Shown here: positions 1 through 6,235 of the stretch, piece after piece
Position numbering within the stretch: the first letter of the stretch is position 1
Layout of the letters: each line of letters opens with the position of its first letter
Assembly: GCA_030618495.1 (NCBI GenBank)
Contig: JAUXDE010000057.1
Coordinates: forward strand, 1 to 10,893
From: Clostridia bacterium
GTDB taxonomy: Bacteria > UBA6262 > WVXT01 > JAUXBS01
Length of the DNA: 10,893 nucleotides
Direction: 5' to 3'
Translations under genes and position numbers: made by a program
The notes under the pieces: model-generated
Database searches by the model: none
Told to the model about the DNA's origin: nothing
Seen by the model: the letters and a program-made list of their open reading frames with translations, nothing else

Positions 1-1139
1 AGGACGGCGTCGTCACGGTAGAAGAGGGAAAAACCGCAAAGACAGAGGTCAAGTTTGTTGAAGGCATGCAGTTTGACCGCGGTTATATCTCGCCGTATTT
101 CATTACCGATGCAGAGAGGATGGAATGCGTGCTGGAAGATGCGCTTATCCTGATTACGGATAAGAAACTCAGTTCAATGCAGGACCTTCTTCCCGTGCTT
201 GAGAAAATAGCCCAGCAGGGAAAGCCGTTTCTGATTATTGCCGAAGACATTGAAGGTGAAGCCCTGGCAACGCTGGTTGTAAACAAGCTGCGCGGGACGC
301 TGAAAGGCGCGGCGGTAAAGGCTCCGGGGTTCGGCGACAGAAGGAAAGAGATGCTTGAAGATATTGCTGTTCTTACCAACGGCAAGGTGATATCCGAAGA
401 CGTCGGGATGAAACTGGACAAGGCGGAAATCAGCCTTCTTGGTAAGGCAAAAACAATAAGGATAGACAAGGAGAACACAACCATAGTAGGCGGCGAAGGT
501 TCAAAGAAGGACATTAACGGCAGAATTTCCCAGATAAAAAAGCAAATGGATGAGACGGACTCCAGTTATGACAAGGAAAAACTGCAGGAAAGACTGGCGA
601 AGCTTTCGGGAGGAGTAGCCGTGATAGAGGTCGGAGCGGCGACGGAAACCGAAATGAAGGCAATAAAATTCAAGGTTGAGGACGCCCTGAATGCCACGAG
701 AGCGGGAGTTGAAGAAGGAATCGTTTCCGGTGGAGGAATTATCCTGCTGAACTCAATTAAGGCTGTCGAGGCGCTCAAGGTAAGCGACCCTGACGAGCAG
801 ACCGGTATAAACATCATAAAGAGGGCTCTTGAAGACCCTATCAGGCAGATTGCCGAGAATGCCGGTTATGAAGCGTCCGTGGTAATTAAGGAAGTCAAAG
901 GCATGGCTGAAGGCACAGGTTTTGATGCGGTTAGCGGCCAGTACGTTGACATGATAAAGCAGGGGATAGTTGACCCCGCGAAAGTTACCAGGCTTGCCCT
1001 TCAGAATGCGGCAAGTGTCTCGTCAACCATACTGACAACAGGTGCGCTTATTACCGATATTCCTGAAGAAAAATCCATGCCACCGATGCCCGGCGGAGGA
1101 ATGCCAGGCGGAATGGGCGGCGGAATGGGAATGATGTAA
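1..1139 (+). CDS. groEL: Chaperonin GroEL, 3' part (5' end outside the window)
   Basis: This is the 60-kDa chaperonin, which forms a double ring in the cytosol and folds proteins in an ATP- and GroES-dependent cycle. The frame is open from base 3 (reading [16 protein letters not shown]), so the ATG at 66 is internal; it matches Met193 in E. coli numbering. With that register the substrate/GroES-binding apical residues are present (Y199, Y203, F204, L234, L237, L259, V263, V264). The ATP-hydrolysis Asp398 is at codon 681-683 within [15 protein letters not shown]. The protein ends in the usual flexible Gly-Met tail ([16 protein letters not shown]). About 170 N-terminal residues lie upstream, presumably after groES. 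No lesion is seen. A strong terminator follows, so this is the last gene of its operon. Confidence 0.98.
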   Translation, partial: DGVVTVEEGKTAKTEVKFVEGMQFDRGYISPYFITDAERMECVLEDALILITDKKLSSMQDLLPVLEKIAQQGKPFLIIAEDIEGEALATLVVNKLRGTLKGAAVKAPGFGDRRKEMLEDIAVLTNGKVISEDVGMKLDKAEISLLGKAKTIRIDKENTTIVGGEGSKKDINGRISQIKKQMDETDSSYDKEKLQERLAKLSGGVAVIEVGAATETEMKAIKFKVEDALNATRAGVEEGIVSGGGIILLNSIKAVEALKVSDPDEQTGINIIKRALEDPIRQIAENAGYEASVVIKEVKGMAEGTGFDAVSGQYVDMIKQGIVDPAKVTRLALQNAASVSSTILTTGALITDIPEEKSMPPMPGGGMPGGMGGGMGMM

Positions 1140-1165
1140 TAACAGGTTCTACAACGAATTTCAAG

Positions 1166-1201
1166 AAAAGGGATTGGGTGCAAACTCGATCCCTTTTTTT
1201 T
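1166..1201 (+). terminator. Intrinsic terminator of the groEL operon
   Basis: AAAAGGGAT (1166-1174) pairs with ATCCCTTTT (1189-1197). Four more inner pairs (1175-1178 with 1185-1188, two of them G-U) leave a 6-base loop. An 8-T tract runs through 1194-1201. It lies 26 bases after the groEL stop. This is a textbook rho-independent terminator. Confidence 0.92.
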
Positions 1202-1241
1202 GGTGTCTTTTAATGCCTTTTCGTGTAAAAATGGACACCAA
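1200..1241. repeat. Imperfect inverted repeat just after the groEL terminator
   Basis: TTGGTGTC (1200-1207) is the reverse complement of GACACCAA (1234-1241). Inside it, TTTTA (1208-1212) can pair with TAAAA (1226-1230), leaving a 3-base bulge and a 13-base loop. It shares its first bases with the terminator T-tract. There is no T-tract after the right arm, so it is not obviously a second terminator on the + strand. It is only distantly reminiscent of the GGGGACAC palindromes found elsewhere in the window. Function unknown. Confidence 0.5.
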
Positions 1242-1427
1242 CGAGGGCGCTTAACGGTGAATAAGAGTTTAGTGTAAACTGGAAGCGAAAAGTGATAAAG
1301 AAATTTATAAATTCCGGCTCATAATGTTATTTCCTACGCACATAGTTCGTAAATTCCACCACAATAGTATTCGGTCCACCAGTCAGGACTTTAAGACTTT
1401 AGGTTAGTACATTTTCAATTATTTTAC
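1242..1427. other. Gene-free AT-rich stretch upstream of the toxin-antitoxin operon
   Basis: I see no open frame of useful length, no tRNA-like fold and no recognisable RNA here. The only local structure is a short direct repeat, GACTTTA, around 1387-1402. Base composition becomes more AT-rich than in groEL and stays so through the toxin-antitoxin genes. Confidence 0.5.
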
Positions 1428-1456
1428 TTGACAATACATCATAAATGATGTATAAC
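1428..1456 (+). promoter_or_regulatory. Sigma70-type promoter of the toxin-antitoxin operon
   Basis: A perfect -35 box TTGACA (1428-1433) is followed by exactly 17 bases and then TATAAC (1451-1456), five of six matches to TATAAT. The expected start site is a purine at about 1462-1464. That leaves only about 4-6 untranslated bases before the toxin ATG at 1468. The transcript would be almost leaderless and carry no Shine-Dalgarno sequence. Confidence 0.82.
1434..1453. promoter_or_regulatory. Palindromic operator inside the toxin-antitoxin promoter
   Basis: ATACATCAT (1434-1442) and ATGATGTAT (1445-1453) are perfect reverse complements around a central AA. The palindrome fills the whole spacer between the -35 and -10 boxes and covers the first three bases of the -10. 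A dimeric HTH protein bound here would block RNA polymerase. The XRE antitoxin encoded downstream is the obvious candidate, as expected from type II antitoxin autoregulation; binding itself is inferred. Confidence 0.75.
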
Positions 1457-1467
1457 GGTATAGAACA

Positions 1468-1833
1468 ATGAAATATGAAATAGTATTCTATACTAATAAA
1501 CGCGGGGATTCTCCGGTAGATGATTTTTTTGATACACTACCAGGGAAGGCAAGGGCAAAAGTTATGGCTTTTATTTCACTGTTGGAAGAGAAAGGGCCTT
1601 TCCTTAAACGTCCTTATGCTGATTTATTGAGAGATGGAATAAGGGAACTGAGAGTACAATTTTCTCCAAATCAGTATAGATTACTTTATTTCTTTTTCTT
1701 AAGGAATAGAATTGTAATAACCAGCGGTTCTACTAAAAAAACACGAAAAGTACCTGCAGGTGAAATAGAGAAAGCAATATTAAGGAAGAAGGATTTTATA
1801 AATCGATACAAAAGGGGAGAAATAAAGTTATGA
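1468..1833 (+). CDS. Type II toxin, RelE/HigB superfamily (phage-derived Gp49-like)
   Basis: This is a 121-residue basic protein of the Gp49/HigB branch of the RelE superfamily. Members are ribosome-dependent or free mRNA interferases that halt translation unless bound by their antitoxin. Family hallmarks in order are an N-terminal KYEIVFYTN strand, PVDDFFDTLP (about 16-25), DGIRELRV (56-63), the YRLLYFFF core strand (70-77) and the conserved KKTRKVP loop (90-96). The length is normal. The start is fixed: the in-frame stop at 1453-1455 leaves no other start codon upstream, and no ribosome binding site precedes the ATG. Toxin-first order with a 4-base ATGA overlap to the antitoxin is typical of HigBA-like modules. 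AT-rich composition suggests horizontal acquisition. The family call is firm; the exact target is not known. Confidence 0.93.
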   Translation: MKYEIVFYTNKRGDSPVDDFFDTLPGKARAKVMAFISLLEEKGPFLKRPYADLLRDGIRELRVQFSPNQYRLLYFFFLRNRIVITSGSTKKTRKVPAGEIEKAILRKKDFINRYKRGEIKL

Positions 1834-2123
1834 AAAAAATGAAAACAAGAAATTTTCAAGACAGGCTAAAAGAAGAACTAAAAAACAAGAATTTTGCCGC
1901 GGAGTTCAAGAAAGAATACGATTTAGCAAAATTAGGAATTGCCCTGGTAGAGCTTCGTGCAGCTAAAGGACTCAGTCAACAGCAACTGGCAAAAAAAATA
2001 CATACAAGCCAGCAAGCTATTTCCAGGTTGGAAAGTGCCGAAAATGCCGGGTGTAATATTTCCACATTAATAAAAATTGCAGAAGCAACGGGGACACACT
2101 TAAAGTTATCTTTTACTAAGTAA
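1830..2123 (+). CDS. XRE-family HTH antitoxin
   Basis: This 97-residue protein is the likely antitoxin and repressor for the toxin just upstream. The first ~40 residues are charged and helical, the likely toxin-contact region. An XRE/Cro-type helix-turn-helix follows: LRAAKGLSQQQLAKKIHTS, then QQAISRLES, with HTH about residues 50-72. The C-terminal LIKIAEATGTHLKLSF matches the HigA/XRE family end. A GGGGAG ribosome binding site at 1814-1819 lies inside the toxin gene, 10 bases before the ATG at 1830. A second in-frame ATG at 1839 could also serve. The overlap with the toxin implies translational coupling. It probably binds the palindrome at 1434-1453. No clear terminator follows. Confidence 0.92.
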   Translation: MKKMKTRNFQDRLKEELKNKNFAAEFKKEYDLAKLGIALVELRAAKGLSQQQLAKKIHTSQQAISRLESAENAGCNISTLIKIAEATGTHLKLSFTK

Positions 2124-2208
2124 AGGTCATCGGGATTTTTATTAAGTATTACGACATGAGTTGAAGTATAAATTACAACCCGTCAATATTCTTTATTAGG
2201 ATTCTATT

Positions 2209-3138
2209 ATGAGTATAATTTACGGCCCGGTTCCTTCCAGGAGGCTTGGATTTTCCCTGGGAGTTGACATTGTCCCTTTTAAGACGTGCACACTGGATTG
2301 TATATACTGCCAGTTGGGAAGGACTACCTTAAGAACGGTCAGGAGAAGAGAGTATATAGGAAAAAAGGATGTTCTTAAGGAAATAAGGAAGTGCCTGAGG
2401 AATCATAAGTTCATTGATTATATCACGTTTGCGGGGTCGGGAGAGCCGACGTTGAACCCGGGAATAGGTGGTATTATTGCAGGTATAAAGGAGATGACAG
2501 ACACGCCGGTGGCAGTCCTTACAAACGGAACGCTGCTGTACAGGAGGGACGTGAGAAGGGATTTACTGGGAGCTGACCTGGTTGTTCCTTCGCTTGATTC
2601 GGCGACAGTCAGGGGATTTGGGAAGATAAACAGGCCGTATTCTTCCCTGGATGTCGGGCGGATTATTGACGGCATCGTGAAGTTTCGCAGGGAATATAAG
2701 GGCAAACTTTGGCTTGAAATAATGTTTGTAAAAGGGTATAATGACACGGATGCCGAGATAGACGGGCTAAGAAAAGCCGTTAAAGCCATCAAGCCCGATA
2801 GGGTGCATTTAAATACGGTGGTCAGGCCCCCTGCCGAGGAATTCGCCGGTATCGTGGGCAAGGTAAGGATGAAGAACATAGCAAAAAAAATCGGGAAGGA
2901 ATGCGATATTATCTGCGATGTGAAGTGGAAGAACAGTGAACTGTTTATCGATGATTTGAGAGAAACAATGATGGACATAATAAAAAGGAGGCCCGTCACC
3001 GTTAGGGACCTATCCCTTTCGCTCGGCGTTAAAAAAGGCGAAGTGGTGAAAAACTTTCTCGTGCTTGAGAAGCTTGGTATGATAAAGGTTGAGAAGAAAA
3101 ATAACAAAACTTTCCTTAAGGAGAAAAAAAATGGGTAA
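2209..3138 (+). CDS. Radical SAM protein, COG0731 (wyosine-synthase-like) type, with C-terminal winged helix
   Basis: This is a 309-residue radical S-adenosylmethionine enzyme. The 4Fe-4S cluster motif CTLDCIYC has Cys27, Cys31 and Cys34. The SAM-binding GSGEPTLNP motif follows at about 76-84. The N-terminal YGPVPSRRLGFSLGVD is characteristic of COG0731 proteins, which are related to the archaeal/eukaryal tRNA-Phe wyosine synthase Tyw1. The bacterial members have no settled substrate, so none is proposed here. The last ~60 residues (RRPVTVRDLSLSLGVKKGEV onward) look like a winged-helix domain, suggesting nucleic-acid contact. A TAGGA ribosome binding site lies at 2197-2201. It overlaps ccdA by 8 bases, so the two are co-translated. 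Confidence 0.88.
   Translation: MSIIYGPVPSRRLGFSLGVDIVPFKTCTLDCIYCQLGRTTLRTVRRREYIGKKDVLKEIRKCLRNHKFIDYITFAGSGEPTLNPGIGGIIAGIKEMTDTPVAVLTNGTLLYRRDVRRDLLGADLVVPSLDSATVRGFGKINRPYSSLDVGRIIDGIVKFRREYKGKLWLEIMFVKGYNDTDAEIDGLRKAVKAIKPDRVHLNTVVRPPAEEFAGIVGKVRMKNIAKKIGKECDIICDVKWKNSELFIDDLRETMMDIIKRRPVTVRDLSLSLGVKKGEVVKNFLVLEKLGMIKVEKKNNKTFLKEKKNG
3118..3123 (+). promoter_or_regulatory. Ribosome binding site that sets the ccdA start
   Basis: AAGGAG lies 7 bases before the ATG at 3131. The same frame is open from an ATG at 3089, but that would add a basic 14-residue extension with no ribosome binding site of its own, while MGNEISLLVAFTAG is a normal CcdA start. The site lies within the end of the radical SAM gene. 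Confidence 0.85.
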
Positions 3139-3826
3139 TGAGATTTCATTGCTGGTTGCTTTTACGGCAGGGTTGTTGAGCTTCCTTTCCCCTTGCGTCC
3201 TGCCCTTGATTCCCGCCTATATTTCTTTTATTACGGGAGTTTCGATAAAGGACCTGACAGATTCCGGCAGTAAGAATGTCGGGACAAATAAAATTATTCT
3301 TGAAACCGCCCTTTTTTGCCTGGGGTTTTCGGTTGTTTTTATTCTTCTGGGAGCCACGATTACGTTTATGGGCGGTTTTCTCTCAGCTCACCAGGATAAG
3401 ATAAGGATTGGCGGCGGGATATTGATTATTCTGTTCGGCCTTCACATTACGGGGTTGTTGAAGTTTAAAACCCTGGAGAAGGAAAAGAGGATTGCCCTGA
3501 AGGGCAAGCCGGCAAGTTTACTGGGTTCTTTTGTTGTGGGTGTTGTTTTTGCGGTGGGCTGGACGCCATGCATAGGCCCAATTCTTGGGAGTATACTTGC
3601 CCTTGCGGCTACGAAAGAGTCGGTAAATCAGGGGATGTTGCTGTTGTGCTCTTATTCGCTGGGGCTTGCAGTTCCTTTCTTTATTACAAGCGTTGCCATT
3701 AATGGTTTCCTGCGTTTATCCAGGAAGATAAGCAAGTACCTTAACGTAATATCAATTATCAGCGGAGCAATCCTGATTATAGTGGGAATTTTACTGGTTA
3801 CGAACAGGTTTCAAATATCATTGTAG
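3131..3826 (+). CDS. ccdA: CcdA-type thiol-disulfide electron carrier (cytochrome c biogenesis / DsbD family)
   Basis: This 231-residue inner-membrane protein passes reducing equivalents from cytoplasmic thioredoxin across the membrane, for example to apocytochrome c thiols or other extracytoplasmic thiol proteins. The two redox cysteines sit in the diagnostic motifs SFLSPCVLPLIPAY (Cys22) and GWTPCIGPILGS (Cys147). Hydrophobic stretches fit six membrane spans (about 5-36, 55-80, 92-110, 130-158, 168-192, 205-225). The length is that of stand-alone CcdA rather than full DsbD, with no thioredoxin domains. It overlaps the radical SAM gene and is followed 34 bases later by the lgt-family gene. 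No cytochrome c maturation gene is in the window, so the downstream partner is unknown. Confidence 0.92.
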   Translation: MGNEISLLVAFTAGLLSFLSPCVLPLIPAYISFITGVSIKDLTDSGSKNVGTNKIILETALFCLGFSVVFILLGATITFMGGFLSAHQDKIRIGGGILIILFGLHITGLLKFKTLEKEKRIALKGKPASLLGSFVVGVVFAVGWTPCIGPILGSILALAATKESVNQGMLLLCSYSLGLAVPFFITSVAINGFLRLSRKISKYLNVISIISGAILIIVGILLVTNRFQISL

Positions 3827-3860
3827 CGTAGAGATACTATGATGGAGGAAAGGACATAAA

Positions 3861-4625
3861 ATGTTCCCGATTTTATTAAAATGGCCAATTACAATATATA
3901 CTTATGGAGCCCTGATCTCAATGGGAGTTCTGGTTTCGTTGTTCTTTCTTCTGAAGATGTCAAAAGGGGAAAAGGAAAAGATAAATGCAGACCAGGTAAT
4001 GGACCTGGTAATCTGGATGCTCGTGCTGGGGTTCGCAGGGGCAAGAATACTGTACATCATTGTTGAATGGAAAATGTTCATTGCCTCACCCCTGAGAACA
4101 ATTGTTTCGCGTTCGGGTTTTGTTTTTTACGGTGGAGTTATTTCAGGAATCCTTGCCGGCATGTGGAGAGTAAAGAAAATGGGGCTGGATTTTTGGAAGA
4201 CAATGGACATGTTTGCCGTGGCTCTGCCCCTGGCGCACGCTTTTGGAAGGATAGGGTGTTTTGCCTTTGGGTGTTGTTATGGAAGGGAATGTCATTCGTG
4301 GCTGGGTATGAAGTTTCCTGCCGGCAGTCCTGCCGGGTCGGGCGGGGTTCCCGTAATTCCAACACAGCTGATTTCTGCCGCGGGATTATTGATTTTGTTT
4401 GCAGTGCTATGGGGAATATATAAGAATAAGAACTTTGATGGGAAAGTCAGCGCGAATTATTGTCTGCTTTACGGCATAATGCGGTTTATTGTAGAAATAT
4501 TCAGGGGCGATGACCGCGGTGGAATCCTGGCGCTATCCACTTCCCAGGTAATAGGTATAATGATGGCTGTTTTTGGAATTACCCTCCTTGTTAAATTAAA
4601 GCCGAAAAAAATCCAACATAAATAA
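3861..4625 (+). CDS. lgt: Prolipoprotein diacylglyceryl transferase family protein (divergent active site)
   Basis: This 254-residue multi-span membrane protein is homologous to Lgt, which moves diacylglycerol from phosphatidylglycerol to the lipobox cysteine of prelipoproteins. Recognisable blocks are the N-terminal ITIYTYGALI (Tyr15, cf. E. coli Tyr26), FYGGVISG (88-95), HAFGRIGCFAFGCCYG (126-141) and RFIVEIFRGDDRGG (209-221, cf. Arg239 and Glu243). By eye alignment the HGG motif His103 is Tyr90, the GRxGN Asn146 is Cys133, and Glu151 is Cys138; the GR arginine (Arg130) and the Gly154 equivalent (Gly141) remain. As I recall, Cys-rich variants of this motif occur in other bacteria. It may be a true Lgt lineage or a relative with another substrate. 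The ribosome binding site is AGGAAAGGA just before the start. Confidence 0.82.
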   Translation: MFPILLKWPITIYTYGALISMGVLVSLFFLLKMSKGEKEKINADQVMDLVIWMLVLGFAGARILYIIVEWKMFIASPLRTIVSRSGFVFYGGVISGILAGMWRVKKMGLDFWKTMDMFAVALPLAHAFGRIGCFAFGCCYGRECHSWLGMKFPAGSPAGSGGVPVIPTQLISAAGLLILFAVLWGIYKNKNFDGKVSANYCLLYGIMRFIVEIFRGDDRGGILALSTSQVIGIMMAVFGITLLVKLKPKKIQHK

Positions 4626-4637
4626 AATAATTTTATA

Positions 4638-4665
4638 TTGTAATAACTTTATTATTATATATAAT
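4638..4665 (+). promoter_or_regulatory. Possible promoter in the AT-rich gap before the HEAT-repeat gene
   Basis: TTGTAA (4638-4643), a 16-base gap and a perfect TATAAT (4660-4665) lie in a 48-base run of almost pure A/T. A second TATAAT at 4670-4675 overlaps the start codon. Chance matches are easy in such sequence, so this is weak evidence. Confidence 0.3.
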
Positions 4666-4673
4666 TATATATA

Positions 4674-4982
4674 ATGAAATTCTATCGTTTTATATATATA
4701 ATTATTATAATGTTAATTAATACTCCCTGCTTTGCTGGTTCTGATTATGAGAAATATGTTGAAGATTTATCTAGTAGCAACCTGCAGGTAAAAAAGAAAG
4801 CTGTCATTATGCTTGGTAATACCGGCAGGTCCGAAGCGGTTCCGATCCTGACGGATTTGTTAAAGAATGACGGTGACATAAGTATACGCAGGATTTGCGC
4901 TGATTCACTGGGCAAGCTGGGAATAGTTATTGAAGAGGAAAAGAAAGAAGAAAAAATAACGAAACAGAAGAAAAAAAAGTAG
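4674..4982 (+). CDS. Small exported HEAT-repeat protein
   Basis: This 102-residue protein has an N-terminal signal peptide: KFYR, a hydrophobic core IYIIIIMLI, then NTPCFA with likely cleavage before GSD. The Cys at 19 is not in a good lipobox, so a soluble periplasmic protein is more likely than a lipoprotein. Residues about 27-85 form one and a half to two HEAT/PBS-lyase-type helical repeats (SNLQVKKKAVIMLGNTGRSE, then ISIRRICADSLGKLG), a protein-protein interaction fold. The last ~17 residues are a Glu/Lys-rich, probably disordered tail. No ribosome binding site precedes the ATG, and the upstream AT-rich run is unlike the neighbours. It ends 17 bases before the peptidase gene. The specific role is unknown. 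Confidence 0.72.
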   Translation: MKFYRFIYIIIIMLINTPCFAGSDYEKYVEDLSSSNLQVKKKAVIMLGNTGRSEAVPILTDLLKNDGDISIRRICADSLGKLGIVIEEEKKEEKITKQKKKK

Positions 4983-4999
4983 GGAAAGACAAAAACCAA

Positions 5000-6151
5000 A
5001 TGACATCCGAATCAACCAGGATCAGGGAAAAAGCAGGCAAAGAGCGTTCCAATCTAATTAAATTCTTAAGGGATATAATAAGGATTGAAAGCCCCAGCGG
5101 GGGGGAGAAGAAGGTTTCGGGCAGGGTATGCCGGGAAATGAAAGAAGCGGGATTTGACAGGGTAACCGTCAGTGATTCCGGAAGTGTTATCGGCAGGATT
5201 GGAAAAGGCAGGAAAAAAATACTATTTGACGCGCACATCGATACGGTGGGTATTGGAAATATAAAGAACTGGACTCATAATCCTTACGGCGCGGTTCTTA
5301 AGAAAGGGACGGTTCACGGCAGGGGCGCTTGTGATGACAAGGGGTCGGTCGCGGCAATGGTGTTTGCGGGGAAGTTGATTAAGGAACTTGGCCTTGAGGA
5401 TGATTATACCCTTTATGTTTCTGCAAGCGCACTTGAGGAAGAGGCGGAAGGGAAGGGGATAAGAGAGGTTATGAAGATAACCGGCAGGCCTGATTGCGTT
5501 ATTATCGGAGAACCCAGCGGCCTGAAAATTATCCGGGGGCACAAGGGAAGAATCGGCGTAAAAATTACAACAAAGGGCAGGTCGATTCATGCCAGCACGC
5601 CGGAAAAGGGGATAAACGCCATTTACAGGATGACGCCCCTGGTTAAAAGCGTGGATGCCGCAAACAGGGCATATACTTGTAACTCGATTCTCGGCAGGAG
5701 CACGATATGCGTTACGGGAATTGAATCCGGGGGCGCTTCCCATAATACCGTTCCGGATAAGTGTATCGCGCGCCTTGACAGGAGAACTACCGAGAAAGAG
5801 ACAAAACAGAAAGTTATGAAGGAAATAAAGAATTTAGCCGGCAGGAACGGAAAGGTTGAGGTTTCAAACAGGTTTTTTCCTGCGTGGGTGATGGACAGTA
5901 AGCACCCGATGCTTAAGGCGGCGGCAAAAACATATAAAACCATGTTCGGTAAAAAGCCGGAAATTCACCTGTGGCCGTTTTGTACAAACGGTTCATATAC
6001 AATGGGAGAGAAAGGAATCCCGACACTGGGTTTTGGGCCCGGGAAAGAAAAGTTCTGCCACGTGCCTGATGAACAGATTAGTGTTGATGAAGTTTTGCGG
6101 GCGGCAATGTTCTACGCAATGTTTCCTAAAATTATGGGGACATGTACTTAA
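5000..6151 (+). CDS. M20 family zinc metallopeptidase/deacylase (YgeY-like, ArgE/DapE superfamily)
   Basis: This 383-residue cytosolic enzyme has all di-zinc ligands and catalytic residues of M20: His79 and Asp81 (DAHIDTV), bridging Asp112 (GRGACDDKG), general base Glu146 with Glu147 (ALEEEAEG), Glu171 (GEPSG) and His354 (CHVPDE). The lid/dimerisation domain lies between about 180 and 295. DAHIDTVGIGNIKNW and KELGLEDDYTLYV strongly recall the YgeY subfamily ('selenium metabolism' hydrolase). No selenium gene is near, and argF follows, so acetylornithine deacetylase (ArgE) activity is an alternative; substrate unresolved. A weak AGGGAAAG lies about 12 bases before the start. The last codons (IMGTCT-stop) are supplied by the left arm of the palindromic repeat that begins at 6131, so the native C-terminus may have been altered. 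Confidence 0.88.
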   Translation: MTSESTRIREKAGKERSNLIKFLRDIIRIESPSGGEKKVSGRVCREMKEAGFDRVTVSDSGSVIGRIGKGRKKILFDAHIDTVGIGNIKNWTHNPYGAVLKKGTVHGRGACDDKGSVAAMVFAGKLIKELGLEDDYTLYVSASALEEEAEGKGIREVMKITGRPDCVIIGEPSGLKIIRGHKGRIGVKITTKGRSIHASTPEKGINAIYRMTPLVKSVDAANRAYTCNSILGRSTICVTGIESGGASHNTVPDKCIARLDRRTTEKETKQKVMKEIKNLAGRNGKVEVSNRFFPAWVMDSKHPMLKAAAKTYKTMFGKKPEIHLWPFCTNGSYTMGEKGIPTLGFGPGKEKFCHVPDEQISVDEVLRAAMFYAMFPKIMGTCT

Positions 6152-6221
6152 TTGTTCTTATTAGGAAACTAGTTTCTAAAATCTTAATTGAATAAATCAA
6201 TTAAGTACGTGTCCCCATAAT
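6131..6221. repeat. Palindromic repeat element, copy 1 (GGGGACAYGTACTTAATT core)
   Basis: Two 24-base arms, 6131-6154 and 6198-6221, are reverse complements with a single difference (ACATGT against ACGTGT, a G-U pair in RNA). A 43-base A/T-rich centre separates them. Symmetry continues outward with one mismatch to 6125 and 6227. The left arm encodes the last peptidase residues and its stop codon; the right arm ends 3 bases before the argF AGGAG site (6225-6229). There is no T-tract. It belongs to the same family as the copy at 9945-10039. This looks like a REP/MITE-like dispersed element; mobilisation by an IS200/RAYT-type transposase is inference. Confidence 0.88.
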
Positions 6222-6235
6222 TATAGGAGTTAATA

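Noticed and set aside
83-514. Long minus-strand open frames under groEL, the peptidase, argF, the Crp gene and the cyclase
   Set aside because: They are antisense shadows of well-supported + strand genes, with Ser/Phe/Ile-rich sequence and no recognisable domain.
2124-2208. Promoter for the radical SAM gene (TTGAAG at 2161, AATATT at 2185)
   Set aside because: The boxes match poorly and the spacing is 18. A promoter is likely somewhere here, but the sequence does not single one out.
3089-3130. Upstream start for ccdA at 3089
   Set aside because: It would add a basic 14-residue stretch with no ribosome binding site, while AAGGAG fits the ATG at 3131.
3881-4423. Two + strand open frames overlapping lgt
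   Set aside because: They lie in an alternative frame inside a clear membrane-enzyme gene and their translations resemble no family.
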